From NCBI RefSeq assembly GCF_000276805.1, contig NZ_AKXQ01000013.1, positions 1-64,000 of the forward strand: 64,000 nucleotides of DNA. Reading direction: 5' to 3'. Below, one piece after another: positions 54,887 to 64,000 of the stretch. Both the position numbers and the translations under genes were made by a program. Position 1 is the stretch's first letter. Every line of letters starts with the position of its first letter. Under the pieces are notes generated by a model. The model was not told the DNA's origin. It made no database searches and saw only the letters and a list, made by a program, of their open reading frames with translations. Source of the stretch: Moritella dasanensis ArB 0140 (GTDB taxonomy: Bacteria; Pseudomonadota; Gammaproteobacteria; Enterobacterales; Moritellaceae).

Positions 54887-55123
54887 AATAAGGCTCTCTC
54901 GCGTTAAGCAGTTAAAATCTGATGCACTTTTATCAGTAATCGGTATGAAATAGTATCGGAATATTGTAGCAGGTTTGCTTTTTAATAGGCATTAAGATCA
55001 AAGATAACTTCAAATAATTGAAATATAATTTGCTTTTACCCTAAACCATCCATATACTTCGTCCGCAATATTTGTACCAATTATGTCGTCCATTTTATCC
55101 CTTTACAAGGTGAGATATTGCCC

Positions 55124-56587
55124 ATGCTAAGAATTGCCAAAGAAGCCCTTACCTTTGATGACGTACTACTTGTACCTGCTCATTCAACTGTTCTACCGAA
55201 CGATGCGAACCTAAAAACTCAACTAACGAAAAAAATCTCGTTAAACATACCTATGCTTGCTGCTGCGATGGACACAGTAACTGAAGGTCGTTTAGCGATT
55301 GCGTTAGCTGAAGAAGGTGGCATTGGTTTTATTCACAAGAACATGTCAATCGAGCGTCAAGCTGCTGAAGTACGTTTAGTTAAAAAATATGTAAGTGGTA
55401 TTGTTGCTGAGCCCGTTACTGTAAAACCTGATATGACTATTGCTGATGTAGCTGAACTAGCTAAGCAATATGGTTTTGCTGGCTTTCCTGTAGTAACCGA
55501 AGCCAATGACCTAGTGGGTATCATTACTGGTCGTGATGTACGTTTTGTTGATGATTTAACTGCCCTAGTTTCATCAGTAATGACACCGAAAGATCGTTTA
55601 GTGACTGTTGGACAAAAGTCTTCTCGTGAAGAAGTACTTGGCCTAATGCACAAACACCGTATTGAAAAAGTACTTGCTGTAAACGCAGACTTTAAATTGA
55701 CGGGTATGATCACGGTTAAAGATTTTAAACAAGCAGAGAAAAAACCAAACGCATGTAAAGACGAATTAGGTCGTTTACGTGTAGGTGCTGCTGTAGGCGC
55801 TGGTGGTTCAACTACTGAGCGTATCGACGCATTAGTAGAAGCGGGTGTTGATGTTTTATTAATTGATTCATCACACGGCCATTCTCAAGGCGTTCTAAAC
55901 CGTATTAAAGAAACACGCGCTGCATACCCAGATTTAGAAATCGTTGGTGGTAACGTAGCAACTGGCGCAGGTGCTCTAGCATTAGTAGAAGCTGGCGTTA
56001 GTTGCGTTAAAGTTGGTATCGGCCCTGGTTCAATCTGTACTACTCGTATCGTTACGGGTGTTGGTGTTCCACAGATCACAGCAATCAATGACGCTGTAAC
56101 TGCATTAGAAGGTACTGGTATTCCAGTTATCGCTGATGGTGGTATCCGTTTCTCTGGTGATATCGCGAAAGCACTTGCTGCTGGTGCATCATGTGTAATG
56201 GTTGGTTCTATGTTCGCTGGTACTGAAGAAGCACCGGGTGAAGTTGAACTTTATCAAGGTCGTGCATACAAGTCATACCGTGGTATGGGTTCATTAGGCG
56301 CTATGTCTAAGGGTTCATCTGACCGTTACTTCCAATCAGAAAACGCTGCTGACAAATTAGTACCTGAAGGTATTGAAGGTCGTGTTCCTTATAAAGGCAA
56401 ATTGAAAGAAATCATCCATCAACAAATGGGTGGTATTCGTTCTTCAATGGGTCTAACTGGTTGTGCAACTATCCATGACATGAACACGAAAGCTGAATTT
56501 GTTCGTATCACTGGTTCTGGTATCACAGAAAGCCATGTTCATGATGTGATCATGACTAAAGAAGCGCCAAACTACCGTTCAAACTAA
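55124..56587 (+). CDS. guaB: Inosine-5'-monophosphate dehydrogenase GuaB
   Basis: A 487-residue enzyme that oxidises IMP to XMP with NAD, the committed step to GMP. The start is the ATG at 55124 ([14 protein letters not shown]) by homology; a TTG two codons upstream is possible. Two CBS domains lie at about residues 90-205. The catalytic loop is [17 protein letters not shown] with the active cysteine, and the flap includes [18 protein letters not shown]. It is the first gene of guaBA. Confidence 0.97.
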   Translation: MLRIAKEALTFDDVLLVPAHSTVLPNDANLKTQLTKKISLNIPMLAAAMDTVTEGRLAIALAEEGGIGFIHKNMSIERQAAEVRLVKKYVSGIVAEPVTVKPDMTIADVAELAKQYGFAGFPVVTEANDLVGIITGRDVRFVDDLTALVSSVMTPKDRLVTVGQKSSREEVLGLMHKHRIEKVLAVNADFKLTGMITVKDFKQAEKKPNACKDELGRLRVGAAVGAGGSTTERIDALVEAGVDVLLIDSSHGHSQGVLNRIKETRAAYPDLEIVGGNVATGAGALALVEAGVSCVKVGIGPGSICTTRIVTGVGVPQITAINDAVTALEGTGIPVIADGGIRFSGDIAKALAAGASCVMVGSMFAGTEEAPGEVELYQGRAYKSYRGMGSLGAMSKGSSDRYFQSENAADKLVPEGIEGRVPYKGKLKEIIHQQMGGIRSSMGLTGCATIHDMNTKAEFVRITGSGITESHVHDVIMTKEAPNYRSN

Positions 56588-56628
56588 GTTAGTTTTAGCA
56601 AAATAGATAGTTCGAAACTGATAATTCA

Positions 56629-56657
56629 AGAGGAGACAAATGTCTCCTCTTACTATT
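56629..56657 (+). other. Stem-loop between guaB and guaA
   Basis: AGAGGAGACA (56629-56638) pairs with TGTCTCCTCT (56641-56650) with only two bases between, so the end pairs probably open into a small loop. It is followed by TACTATT, a weak U tract. It may partly terminate guaB transcripts. Confidence 0.55.
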
Positions 56658-56700
56658 ATTATAAACATAACAACTAAATATATTTACAGGAATATCTTTA

Positions 56701-58281
56701 ATGACCACAAATATTCATGAGCAAAAAATCCTAATCTTGGACTTTGGTTCTCAATATACGCAGTTAATCGCTCGTCGTATCCGTGAAATCGGTGTTTACT
56801 GTGAATTATGGACATGGGATGTAGATGAAGCGGCAATCCGTGAATTCAATCCAAACGGTATTATCCTTGCTGGTGGCCCAGAAAGCGTAACTGAAGCGGG
56901 TTCACCTCGTGCACCTGAATATGTATTCAACGCAGGCGTACCTGTATTGGGTATCTGTTACGGTATGCAAACAATGTCTGAGCAACTTGGTGGCAAAGTC
57001 ATCAAAGGTACTGGCGAAGGCGAATTTGGTTATGCACAAATCGAAATGCAAGCGCCTTCTGCGCTATTCAACTCTATCGAAGATGCAGTATCTGAATCAG
57101 GTAAAGCACTATTAGACGTATGGATGAGCCACGGTGATAAAGTTTCTGCTATTCCAGAAGGCTTTGTAACAGTTGCTAACACAGCGACTTGTCAGTTTGC
57201 TGCGATGGCAAACGAAGAAAAACGTTTTTACGGCGTTCAGTTCCACCCAGAAGTAACACATACTCGTCAAGGTGAGCGTATGCTTGCTCACTTTGCCAAA
57301 GACATTTGTGGCTGTGACGGACTTTGGACTTCAACGTCAATCATTGATGATGCGATTGCGCGTATGAAAGCGCAAATCGGCGATGATGAAGTTATCCTCG
57401 GTTTATCTGGTGGTGTTGATTCATCTGTTGTTGCTATGTTATTACAACGCGCAATTGGCGATAAGCTAACATGTGTATTCGTTGATAACGGTCTACTTCG
57501 TTTAAACGAAGGCGAGCAAGTAATGGATATGTTTGGTGATCGTTTCGGTCTGAAAATTGTTCACGTTAAAGCTGAAGATCGCTTCCTAGAGCAAATGGCT
57601 GGCGAAAACGATCCAGAAGCTAAACGTAAAATCATTGGTCGTGTATTTGTTGAAATCTTTGATGAAGAATCGAAGAAATTAACAAACGCTAAATGGTTAG
57701 CGCAAGGTACTATCTACCCAGACGTGATCGAATCTGCTGCGACTAAGAATGGTAAAGCACACGTCATTAAATCTCACCATAACGTAGGTGGTTTACCTGA
57801 CGATATGGAAATGGGTCTAGTTGAACCATTACGTGAGTTATTTAAAGATGAAGTACGTAAGATTGGTCTAGAACTAGGTCTTCCATACAACATGCTTTAC
57901 CGTCACCCATTCCCTGGACCTGGTCTAGGTGTGCGTGTACTTGGCGAAGTGAAGAAAGAATATTGCGACCTATTACGTCGTGCTGACGCTATCTTCATCG
58001 AAGAACTACACAAAGCGGAACTTTACCATAAAGTAAGCCAAGCATTTGTTGTATTCCTACCAGTACGCTCTGTTGGCGTAATGGGCGATTGCCGTAAGTA
58101 TGATTGGGTTGTATCACTACGTTGTGTAGAAACAATCGACTTTATGACAGCACGTTGGTCACATCTGCCGTATGATTTAATCGGTCATGTTTCAAACCGT
58201 ATTATCAACGAAATCGATGGTATTTCTCGTGTAGTTTACGATGTATCTGGTAAGCCACCTGCAACAATTGAGTGGGAATAA
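56701..58281 (+). CDS. guaA: GMP synthase (glutamine-hydrolysing) GuaA
   Basis: A 526-residue enzyme converting XMP to GMP. The N-terminal class I glutaminase domain has the nucleophile in [10 protein letters not shown] and the His-Glu of FHPEVTH. The ATP-pyrophosphatase domain has the P-loop [14 protein letters not shown] (about residue 235), and the C-terminal dimerisation domain ends PPATIEWE, as in E. coli. The gap to guaB is 113 bases with a stem-loop. Confidence 0.98.
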   Translation: MTTNIHEQKILILDFGSQYTQLIARRIREIGVYCELWTWDVDEAAIREFNPNGIILAGGPESVTEAGSPRAPEYVFNAGVPVLGICYGMQTMSEQLGGKVIKGTGEGEFGYAQIEMQAPSALFNSIEDAVSESGKALLDVWMSHGDKVSAIPEGFVTVANTATCQFAAMANEEKRFYGVQFHPEVTHTRQGERMLAHFAKDICGCDGLWTSTSIIDDAIARMKAQIGDDEVILGLSGGVDSSVVAMLLQRAIGDKLTCVFVDNGLLRLNEGEQVMDMFGDRFGLKIVHVKAEDRFLEQMAGENDPEAKRKIIGRVFVEIFDEESKKLTNAKWLAQGTIYPDVIESAATKNGKAHVIKSHHNVGGLPDDMEMGLVEPLRELFKDEVRKIGLELGLPYNMLYRHPFPGPGLGVRVLGEVKKEYCDLLRRADAIFIEELHKAELYHKVSQAFVVFLPVRSVGVMGDCRKYDWVVSLRCVETIDFMTARWSHLPYDLIGHVSNRIINEIDGISRVVYDVSGKPPATIEWE

Positions 58282-58320
58282 TCCCCTTTTAATTAAGCAG
58301 TAAATACTGATATGAATATG

Positions 58321-58346
58321 AAAAGCAGCTCTCGAGCTGCTTTTTT
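58321..58346 (+). terminator. Terminator of guaBA
   Basis: AAAAGCAGCT and AGCTGCTTTT form a 10-bp stem with a CTCG loop, followed by more T residues. Confidence 0.88.
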
Positions 58347-58450
58347 ATTGCCTACAGTTTTATATTGCCCACTATTTTGTTATAACGGGGTGAGGTATGG
58401 ATACCTATTGAACACTCAAATATTAGCTCATAACAATGGATGTTAAGCCG

Positions 58451-58936
58451 ATGAAATTATTTACTGCCTTTCTTTATGCACAGTTAAAAAGTGCCAAACT
58501 GCTCACTACCACCGTTATGCTGCTATTACTTACGGCCTGTAGTAGTACTGATGTTCGGTTAAACTTATCCGCGTCAGCAGATCTCAATAGCAACATACAC
58601 AGCGAACCCTTTCCTGTGATGGTTAAGGTTTATCAATTATCGTCGGTCAGTGCTTTTCGAAATGCTAGTTTCGATCAGTTGTGGCAAGCGGATGAATTGA
58701 TACTTGGTACAGACTTAGTTGATAAACAAGTATTCAATGTACAACCTAATGCCAAATTAAATTATGAATTTGTACAAGTCGATGATGCAGAGTACATTGC
58801 CATGTTTGTGATGTTTAGAAACGCAGAGCAAGATCGTTGGCGTTGGTTGCACAAGTTGGATGGCGGGCTTGTGTCGTTTGACACTGAGTTTGATATTCGC
58901 TTGATGAATAATAAAATTTATTATACGGATAACTGA
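58451..58936 (+). CDS. TssJ-like type VI secretion lipoprotein (orphan)
   Basis: A 161-residue lipoprotein. A signal peptide of about 28 residues ends in a lipobox LLTAC. The mature part has the TssJ (VasD) pattern: PFPVMVKVYQLSSVSAF near residue 60, an aspartate-rich middle and FVQVDDAEYIAMFVMFRN. TssJ anchors the membrane complex of type VI secretion systems, but no other such gene is in this window. The start at 58451 gives a normal signal peptide; an ATG at 58436 is the alternative. Neither start has a good ribosome binding site. Confidence 0.75.
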   Translation: MKLFTAFLYAQLKSAKLLTTTVMLLLLTACSSTDVRLNLSASADLNSNIHSEPFPVMVKVYQLSSVSAFRNASFDQLWQADELILGTDLVDKQVFNVQPNAKLNYEFVQVDDAEYIAMFVMFRNAEQDRWRWLHKLDGGLVSFDTEFDIRLMNNKIYYTDN

Positions 58937-59010
58937 TTTATTATTTAGTTAACTGATCAAGTAAACAGATAATCAGAAGGGCTCGCATCTTACGTCTGCC
59001 CCCGATTTTG

Positions 59011-59048
59011 CTAATAACCTTCGCTCGATCTAGGGGGGAGGTTATTAA
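59011..59048 (+). other. Stem-loop in the leader region of queA
   Basis: TAATAACCT (59012-59020) pairs with AGGTTATTA (59039-59047) around an 18-base loop containing GGGGGG. A CCCCC run at 58999-59003 could pair with that G run in an alternative fold. The 227-base gap from 58937 holds no other recognised feature. Confidence 0.45.
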
Positions 59049-59163
59049 GTGGTTATTTAAACCGTCATAATTGGTACAAATCTCTTCTTCCCTTGATATT
59101 ATCTCTGTTGATAACTAGACTAGCGGACTATTTCAATTTTTAGTTCGATTTTAAGGTACCTTC

Positions 59164-60213
59164 ATGCAGGTTTCAGATTTCAATTTTAGTCTTCCTGACG
59201 AGTTAATTGCGCGTTATCCAAAAGCGGATCGCCGTTCAAGCCGTCTACTCCAATTAAACGGTAATAGCGGTGAGCTTGTTGATAAACAGTTCGCAGACAT
59301 TCTTGATTTAGTGGAAGCTGGCGATCTGATGGTATTTAACAATACCCGCGTTATTCCTGCGCGTATGTATGGTCAAAAAGCCTCTGGCGGTAAAATTGAA
59401 GTGCTTGTTGAGCGTGTTATTAGCGACAACTCAGTACTTGCCCACGTACGTTCGTCAAAATCACCGAAAGTAGGCGCGCGACTTATCTTAGAAGGCACTG
59501 TTAATGCTGAGATGGTTGCTCGTCATGATGCGTTATTTGAACTTAAATTCTTAGATGAACGTCATGTATTGGAAATACTAGAAGACATTGGGCACATGCC
59601 ATTGCCGCCTTATATTGACCGCCCTGACGAAGATTCAGATAAAGAACGCTACCAAACTGTTTACAATGAAAAACCAGGTGCAGTCGCTGCACCAACAGCA
59701 GGTTTACATTTCGACGAAGCATTGTTAGCACAACTTACCGAAAAAGGCGTAAACACGGCATTTGTGACACTGCACGTTGGTGCAGGTACGTTCCAACCAG
59801 TACGTGTTGATAATATTCTCGATCACCACATGCATTCTGAATATGCCGAAGTATCTGAAGAAGTTGTGGCTAAAATTGCAGCAACGAAAGCCAATGGCGG
59901 TCGTGTAATTGCAGTGGGTACAACCTCAGTACGTTCGTTAGAAAGTGCCGCGCAAGCAACAATGGCAAAAGGTCTACCGCTAGCGCCATTTTTTGAAGAC
60001 ACTGAAATCTTTATTTATCCGGGCTATAAGTTCCAACTTGTTGACGCCATGATAACGAATTTCCATTTGCCTGAATCAACCCTTATTATGTTGTTATCTG
60101 CATTCGCTGGTTATGACCACGTGATGCCAGCTTATCAACATGCTATTACTGAGAAATACCGTTTCTTCAGTTATGGTGATGCGATGTTTGTGACTAAGCA
60201 GACCGCAGACTAA
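59164..60213 (+). CDS. queA: S-adenosylmethionine:tRNA ribosyltransferase-isomerase QueA
   Basis: A 349-residue enzyme that transfers the ribosyl group of S-adenosylmethionine to preQ1 in tRNA to form epoxyqueuosine. The opening [19 protein letters not shown], the [11 protein letters not shown] motif, the [14 protein letters not shown] motif and [13 protein letters not shown] are family signatures. It is followed by tgt, the preceding enzyme in the pathway, with a 131-base gap. Confidence 0.97.
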   Translation: MQVSDFNFSLPDELIARYPKADRRSSRLLQLNGNSGELVDKQFADILDLVEAGDLMVFNNTRVIPARMYGQKASGGKIEVLVERVISDNSVLAHVRSSKSPKVGARLILEGTVNAEMVARHDALFELKFLDERHVLEILEDIGHMPLPPYIDRPDEDSDKERYQTVYNEKPGAVAAPTAGLHFDEALLAQLTEKGVNTAFVTLHVGAGTFQPVRVDNILDHHMHSEYAEVSEEVVAKIAATKANGGRVIAVGTTSVRSLESAAQATMAKGLPLAPFFEDTEIFIYPGYKFQLVDAMITNFHLPESTLIMLLSAFAGYDHVMPAYQHAITEKYRFFSYGDAMFVTKQTAD

Positions 60214-60314
60214 ATTTAATTAGTGGTGGGTTGGTATTGATTAACTCATCACTGGTTTGTTAACGATAAACAACGACGATACGTATGTTGTTTGAATTTT
60301 TTAAAAGAAATAAT

Positions 60315-61484
<1,170 letters not shown>

Positions 61485-61602
61485 TTATTAAGCAAACACT
61501 GACCTGATAGTTGATCTAAGTTTGGTAAACCTTTCTCATTAGTAGTAAGGTAATGTGATTGGTTTATCATATCAATATTAAAATTTATAAAGGGAAATAA
61601 AA

Positions 61603-61941
61603 ATGAGTTTTTTCATTGCAAATGCAGTTGCTGCTGAAGGTATTCCAACTCCAGCTGGTGGTGGTTACGAAATGTTGATCATGTTAGGTATTTTTGGTGT
61701 GATCTTTTACTTCATGATCTATCGCCCACAAGCGAAACGTCAAAAAGAACAGAAGAACCTAATGACATCATTGTCAAAAGGTGAAGAAGTACTTACTGTT
61801 GGTGGCATCGTAGGTAGAATTACAAAGATTTCTGAAGGTAATGATTACATCGTGATCACGATTGCTGATGCAACAAATATCACGATTAAACGTGATTACA
61901 TTGCCGCTGTATTACCAAAAGGTAGCATGCAGTCGCTTTAA
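61603..61941 (+). CDS. yajC: Preprotein translocase subunit YajC
   Basis: A 112-residue inner-membrane protein of the SecDF-YajC complex. One membrane helix (about residues 22-42, MLIMLGIFGVIFYFMIYRPQ) is followed by a basic stretch and a cytoplasmic domain with GEEVLTVGGIVGRI and IKRDYIAAVLPKG. An AAAGGGA site precedes the ATG. It is followed by secD after 29 bases. Confidence 0.96.
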   Translation: MSFFIANAVAAEGIPTPAGGGYEMLIMLGIFGVIFYFMIYRPQAKRQKEQKNLMTSLSKGEEVLTVGGIVGRITKISEGNDYIVITIADATNITIKRDYIAAVLPKGSMQSL

Positions 61942-61970
61942 TCTTTTTCGTATCCCAGTAAGGTAATATT

Positions 61971-63815
61971 TTGTTAAATAAATACCCTCTGTGGAAGTAT
62001 CTAATGGTGATCGCTACGATCGCCATTTGTTTACTCTATGCCACACCGAATCTATACGGGGAAGACCCCGCTGTTCAAGTTTCTGCTGCACGTGGTGCTG
62101 CTATTGAAGTCGCCACTCTCGATAAAGTGAAAGCAGAACTCGATAAACAATCCATTTCTTATAAAAGCGTTTCATTAGAACAGAACCAAGTATTAATTCG
62201 TTTAACTGACAGCGAACAACAACTACTTGCTAGTGAGATCTTAAAAGAACAACTAGGTCAAACCTTCATTGTTGCTTTAAACCTTGCCCCTGCGACACCT
62301 GATTGGCTGCAAAGCTTAGGTGCTGGACCATTAAAATTAGGTCTTGATTTACGTGGTGGTGTTCACTTCTTACTTGAAGTGGATATGGATGAAGCGTTAG
62401 TGAAAGCACAAGATCAAATGTTACAAGACTTCCGTACCGATTTACGTGAAGAAAAGCTGCGTTATACAGCAGTGCGTAAAGACAGCAACGGTGTAACAGT
62501 GCGTTTCCGCGATGTTGAAACACGCGATAAAGCTGAAGCATTCCTGAAAAATAAATATCCAGACCTACTGTTAAATGACAGTGAAAATAATGGTCAATTT
62601 AGTGTGTCGGCAAAAATGACTGAAGCAAAACTTGCTGAAACTAAAGAATATGCCCTGCAACAAAACATCACCATTATCCGTAACCGTGTAAACCAATTAG
62701 GTGTTGCTGAGCCGCTAGTACAGCGTCAAGGTGCAGACCGCATTGTGGTTGAATTACCGGGTGTTCAGGATACTGCTGGTGCCAAAGAAATTTTAGGTGC
62801 AACAGCAACGCTTGAGTTCCGTTTAGTAGATAACAAAGCGGACCCTTATAGCACTCGCGTACCTGCTGGCAGTAAGAAATATACTACCCGTGACGGTCGT
62901 CCTGTTGTACTGAAGAAACAAGTTATCTTAACCGGTAACCACATCACAGGTGCAACATCGAGCCTAGATGAGTTTAGTCGTGCACAGGTGAATATCGATC
63001 TTGATTCGCAAGGTGGCAGTAAAATGTCGCGTTCGACGAAAAAAGCAATCGGTACATCAATGGCAACGGTATTCATTGAATACAAACCAACGGGTGAGAA
63101 AACGCCTGAAGGTAAATCTAAACTGCATAAAATTGAAGAAGTAATTAACGTTGCTACCATTCAAGCGCAGTTAGGTCGTAGCTTCCGTATTACAGGTTTA
63201 GATAGTGCAAGCGAAGCTAAAAATCTGGCGTTATTATTACGTGCAGGTGCGTTAGTTGCGCCAGTACAAATCGTTGAAGAACGTACTATTGGTCCTAGCT
63301 TAGGTAAGCAAAATATTGAGAACGGCTTATCCGCGATGATTTATGGCATGATTGCTATCGTTATCTTCATGGCTATCTACTATCGTAAGTTTGGTCTTGT
63401 GGCCAATGTTGCCTTGTCTGCAAACATCATCATGATCATTGGTATCATGTCGATGATCCCGGGCGCGACAATGACGCTACCTGGTATTGCCGGTATCGTA
63501 TTAACGATTGGTATGGCTGTCGATGCCAACGTATTGGTATTTGAACGAATCCGTGAAGAGCTGAAAGAAGGCTGTAGCGTTCAGCAAGCTATTCACCGTG
63601 GTTACGATAATGCATTATCTACCATTGCCGATGCGAATATCACGACACTATTAACCGCGATCATCTTGTTTGCTGTTGGTACGGGCGCGATTAAAGGTTT
63701 CGCTATCACGCTCGCAATTGGTATTGCCGCTTCTATGTTTACTTCAATCATTGGTACACGTGCAATCGTGAATTTCCTTTGGGGTAATAAGAAGATCGAT
63801 AAGCTTTCAATCTAA
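61971..63815 (+). CDS. secD: Protein translocase subunit SecD
   Basis: A 614-residue inner-membrane protein that uses the proton gradient to pull exported proteins across the membrane. The start is the TTG at 61971 ([13 protein letters not shown]), aligning with E. coli SecD, with AAGG upstream. The first helix is at about 8-26; the large periplasmic domain contains [20 protein letters not shown]; five further helices lie in the last 170 residues (ending [11 protein letters not shown]). It sits between yajC and secF (11-base gap). Confidence 0.97.
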   Translation: MLNKYPLWKYLMVIATIAICLLYATPNLYGEDPAVQVSAARGAAIEVATLDKVKAELDKQSISYKSVSLEQNQVLIRLTDSEQQLLASEILKEQLGQTFIVALNLAPATPDWLQSLGAGPLKLGLDLRGGVHFLLEVDMDEALVKAQDQMLQDFRTDLREEKLRYTAVRKDSNGVTVRFRDVETRDKAEAFLKNKYPDLLLNDSENNGQFSVSAKMTEAKLAETKEYALQQNITIIRNRVNQLGVAEPLVQRQGADRIVVELPGVQDTAGAKEILGATATLEFRLVDNKADPYSTRVPAGSKKYTTRDGRPVVLKKQVILTGNHITGATSSLDEFSRAQVNIDLDSQGGSKMSRSTKKAIGTSMATVFIEYKPTGEKTPEGKSKLHKIEEVINVATIQAQLGRSFRITGLDSASEAKNLALLLRAGALVAPVQIVEERTIGPSLGKQNIENGLSAMIYGMIAIVIFMAIYYRKFGLVANVALSANIIMIIGIMSMIPGATMTLPGIAGIVLTIGMAVDANVLVFERIREELKEGCSVQQAIHRGYDNALSTIADANITTLLTAIILFAVGTGAIKGFAITLAIGIAASMFTSIIGTRAIVNFLWGNKKIDKLSI

Positions 63816-63826
63816 GGGGATTAATT

Positions 63827-64000
63827 ATGTTTGAAATTATTAAAACAGAACGCACGATCCACTTTATGAAAATGACTAAACCAGCGTTTATCTTATCTGC
63901 GCTATTAGTTATTTTATCGATATCTTCAGTTGCAATTAAAGGCATTAATTGGGGTCTTGATTTTACCGGTGGTACGGTAATCGAAGTGGGTTATGACAAA
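63827..64000 (+). CDS. secF: Protein translocase subunit SecF (5' part, runs off the window)
   Basis: The first 58 codons of secF, starting at the ATG at 63827 with AAGGGG upstream. The N-terminal cytoplasmic segment and first membrane helix (about 19-38) are followed by the SecF motif GINWGLDFTGGTVIEV. The rest lies beyond the window edge, so the gene is partial here only because the sequence ends. Confidence 0.95.
   Translation, partial: MFEIIKTERTIHFMKMTKPAFILSALLVILSISSVAIKGINWGLDFTGGTVIEVGYDK

Noticed and set aside
55060-55085. PurR-like site upstream of guaB (CCGCAATATTTGT)
   Set aside because: It matches only about half of the consensus positions and lacks the central CG.

Overview
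The window is a stretch of core chromosome from a marine-type gammaproteobacterium. Gene order (suhB-trmJ-isc-pepB, gmhA-yafJ, purMN/upp, hda, bepA-yfgD, guaBA, queA-tgt-yajC-secDF) follows the Enterobacteria/Vibrio/Shewanella pattern. The moderate GC content, the DUF2066, DUF2069, DUF3305 and DUF3306 genes and the protein sequences suggest an Alteromonadales relative such as Moritella. That genus call is an impression, not a search result. I saw no rRNA, tRNA, CRISPR array, insertion sequence or prophage.

Layout. 1-9.3 kb: suhB, trmJ, then the complete iron-sulphur assembly operon iscRSUA-hscBA-fdx-iscX and pepB; iscR is preceded by two abutting IscR-type operators. 9.3-25.7 kb: fadE with a FadR-like operator, gmhA-yafJ, purMN divergent from upp, DUF2066-hda, a bepA-yfgD-DUF2069 operon, a YebC/TACO1 protein, a PhnA-like protein, an enoyl-CoA hydratase family hydrolase and an iron alcohol dehydrogenase. 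25.8-45.2 kb: a large formate dehydrogenase island. 45.2-55 kb: LpxR-like lipid A deacylase, PhoX-type phosphatase behind a Pho box, a Bcr/CflA exporter divergent from an AraC regulator, a Rof-like protein, a chemoreceptor with a sigma-28 promoter, and xseA. 55-64 kb: guaBA, an orphan TssJ-like lipoprotein, queA-tgt and yajC-secD-secF (secF runs off the edge).

The most interesting part is 25.8-45.2 kb. It holds a periplasmic cysteine-type (not selenocysteine) formate dehydrogenase, its assembly factors (FdhD, TorD-like chaperone, small Tat protein, DUF3305/DUF3306, polyferredoxin), a tungstate-type ABC transporter (tupABC), cofactor genes (mobA and a mobB-moeA fusion) and a sigma-54 two-component system. 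Reading the intergenic regions by eye, I find well-spaced sigma-54 (-24/-12) promoters facing tupA, fdhD, the DUF3305 gene and the polyferredoxin gene. A shared 15-bp palindrome (GNGACA-N3-TGTCNC type) lies upstream of two of them, at enhancer distance. The inferred model is that the two-component system coordinates tungstate/molybdate uptake, cofactor synthesis and formate dehydrogenase production through RpoN. I do not know of a description of this circuit.

Start sites were revised by homology and ribosome binding sites for iscR, hscB, upp, the DUF2066 gene, hda (TTG), bepA, the iron alcohol dehydrogenase, fdhD, the DUF3306 gene, the Bcr/CflA and AraC genes, rof, guaB and the TssJ-like gene.
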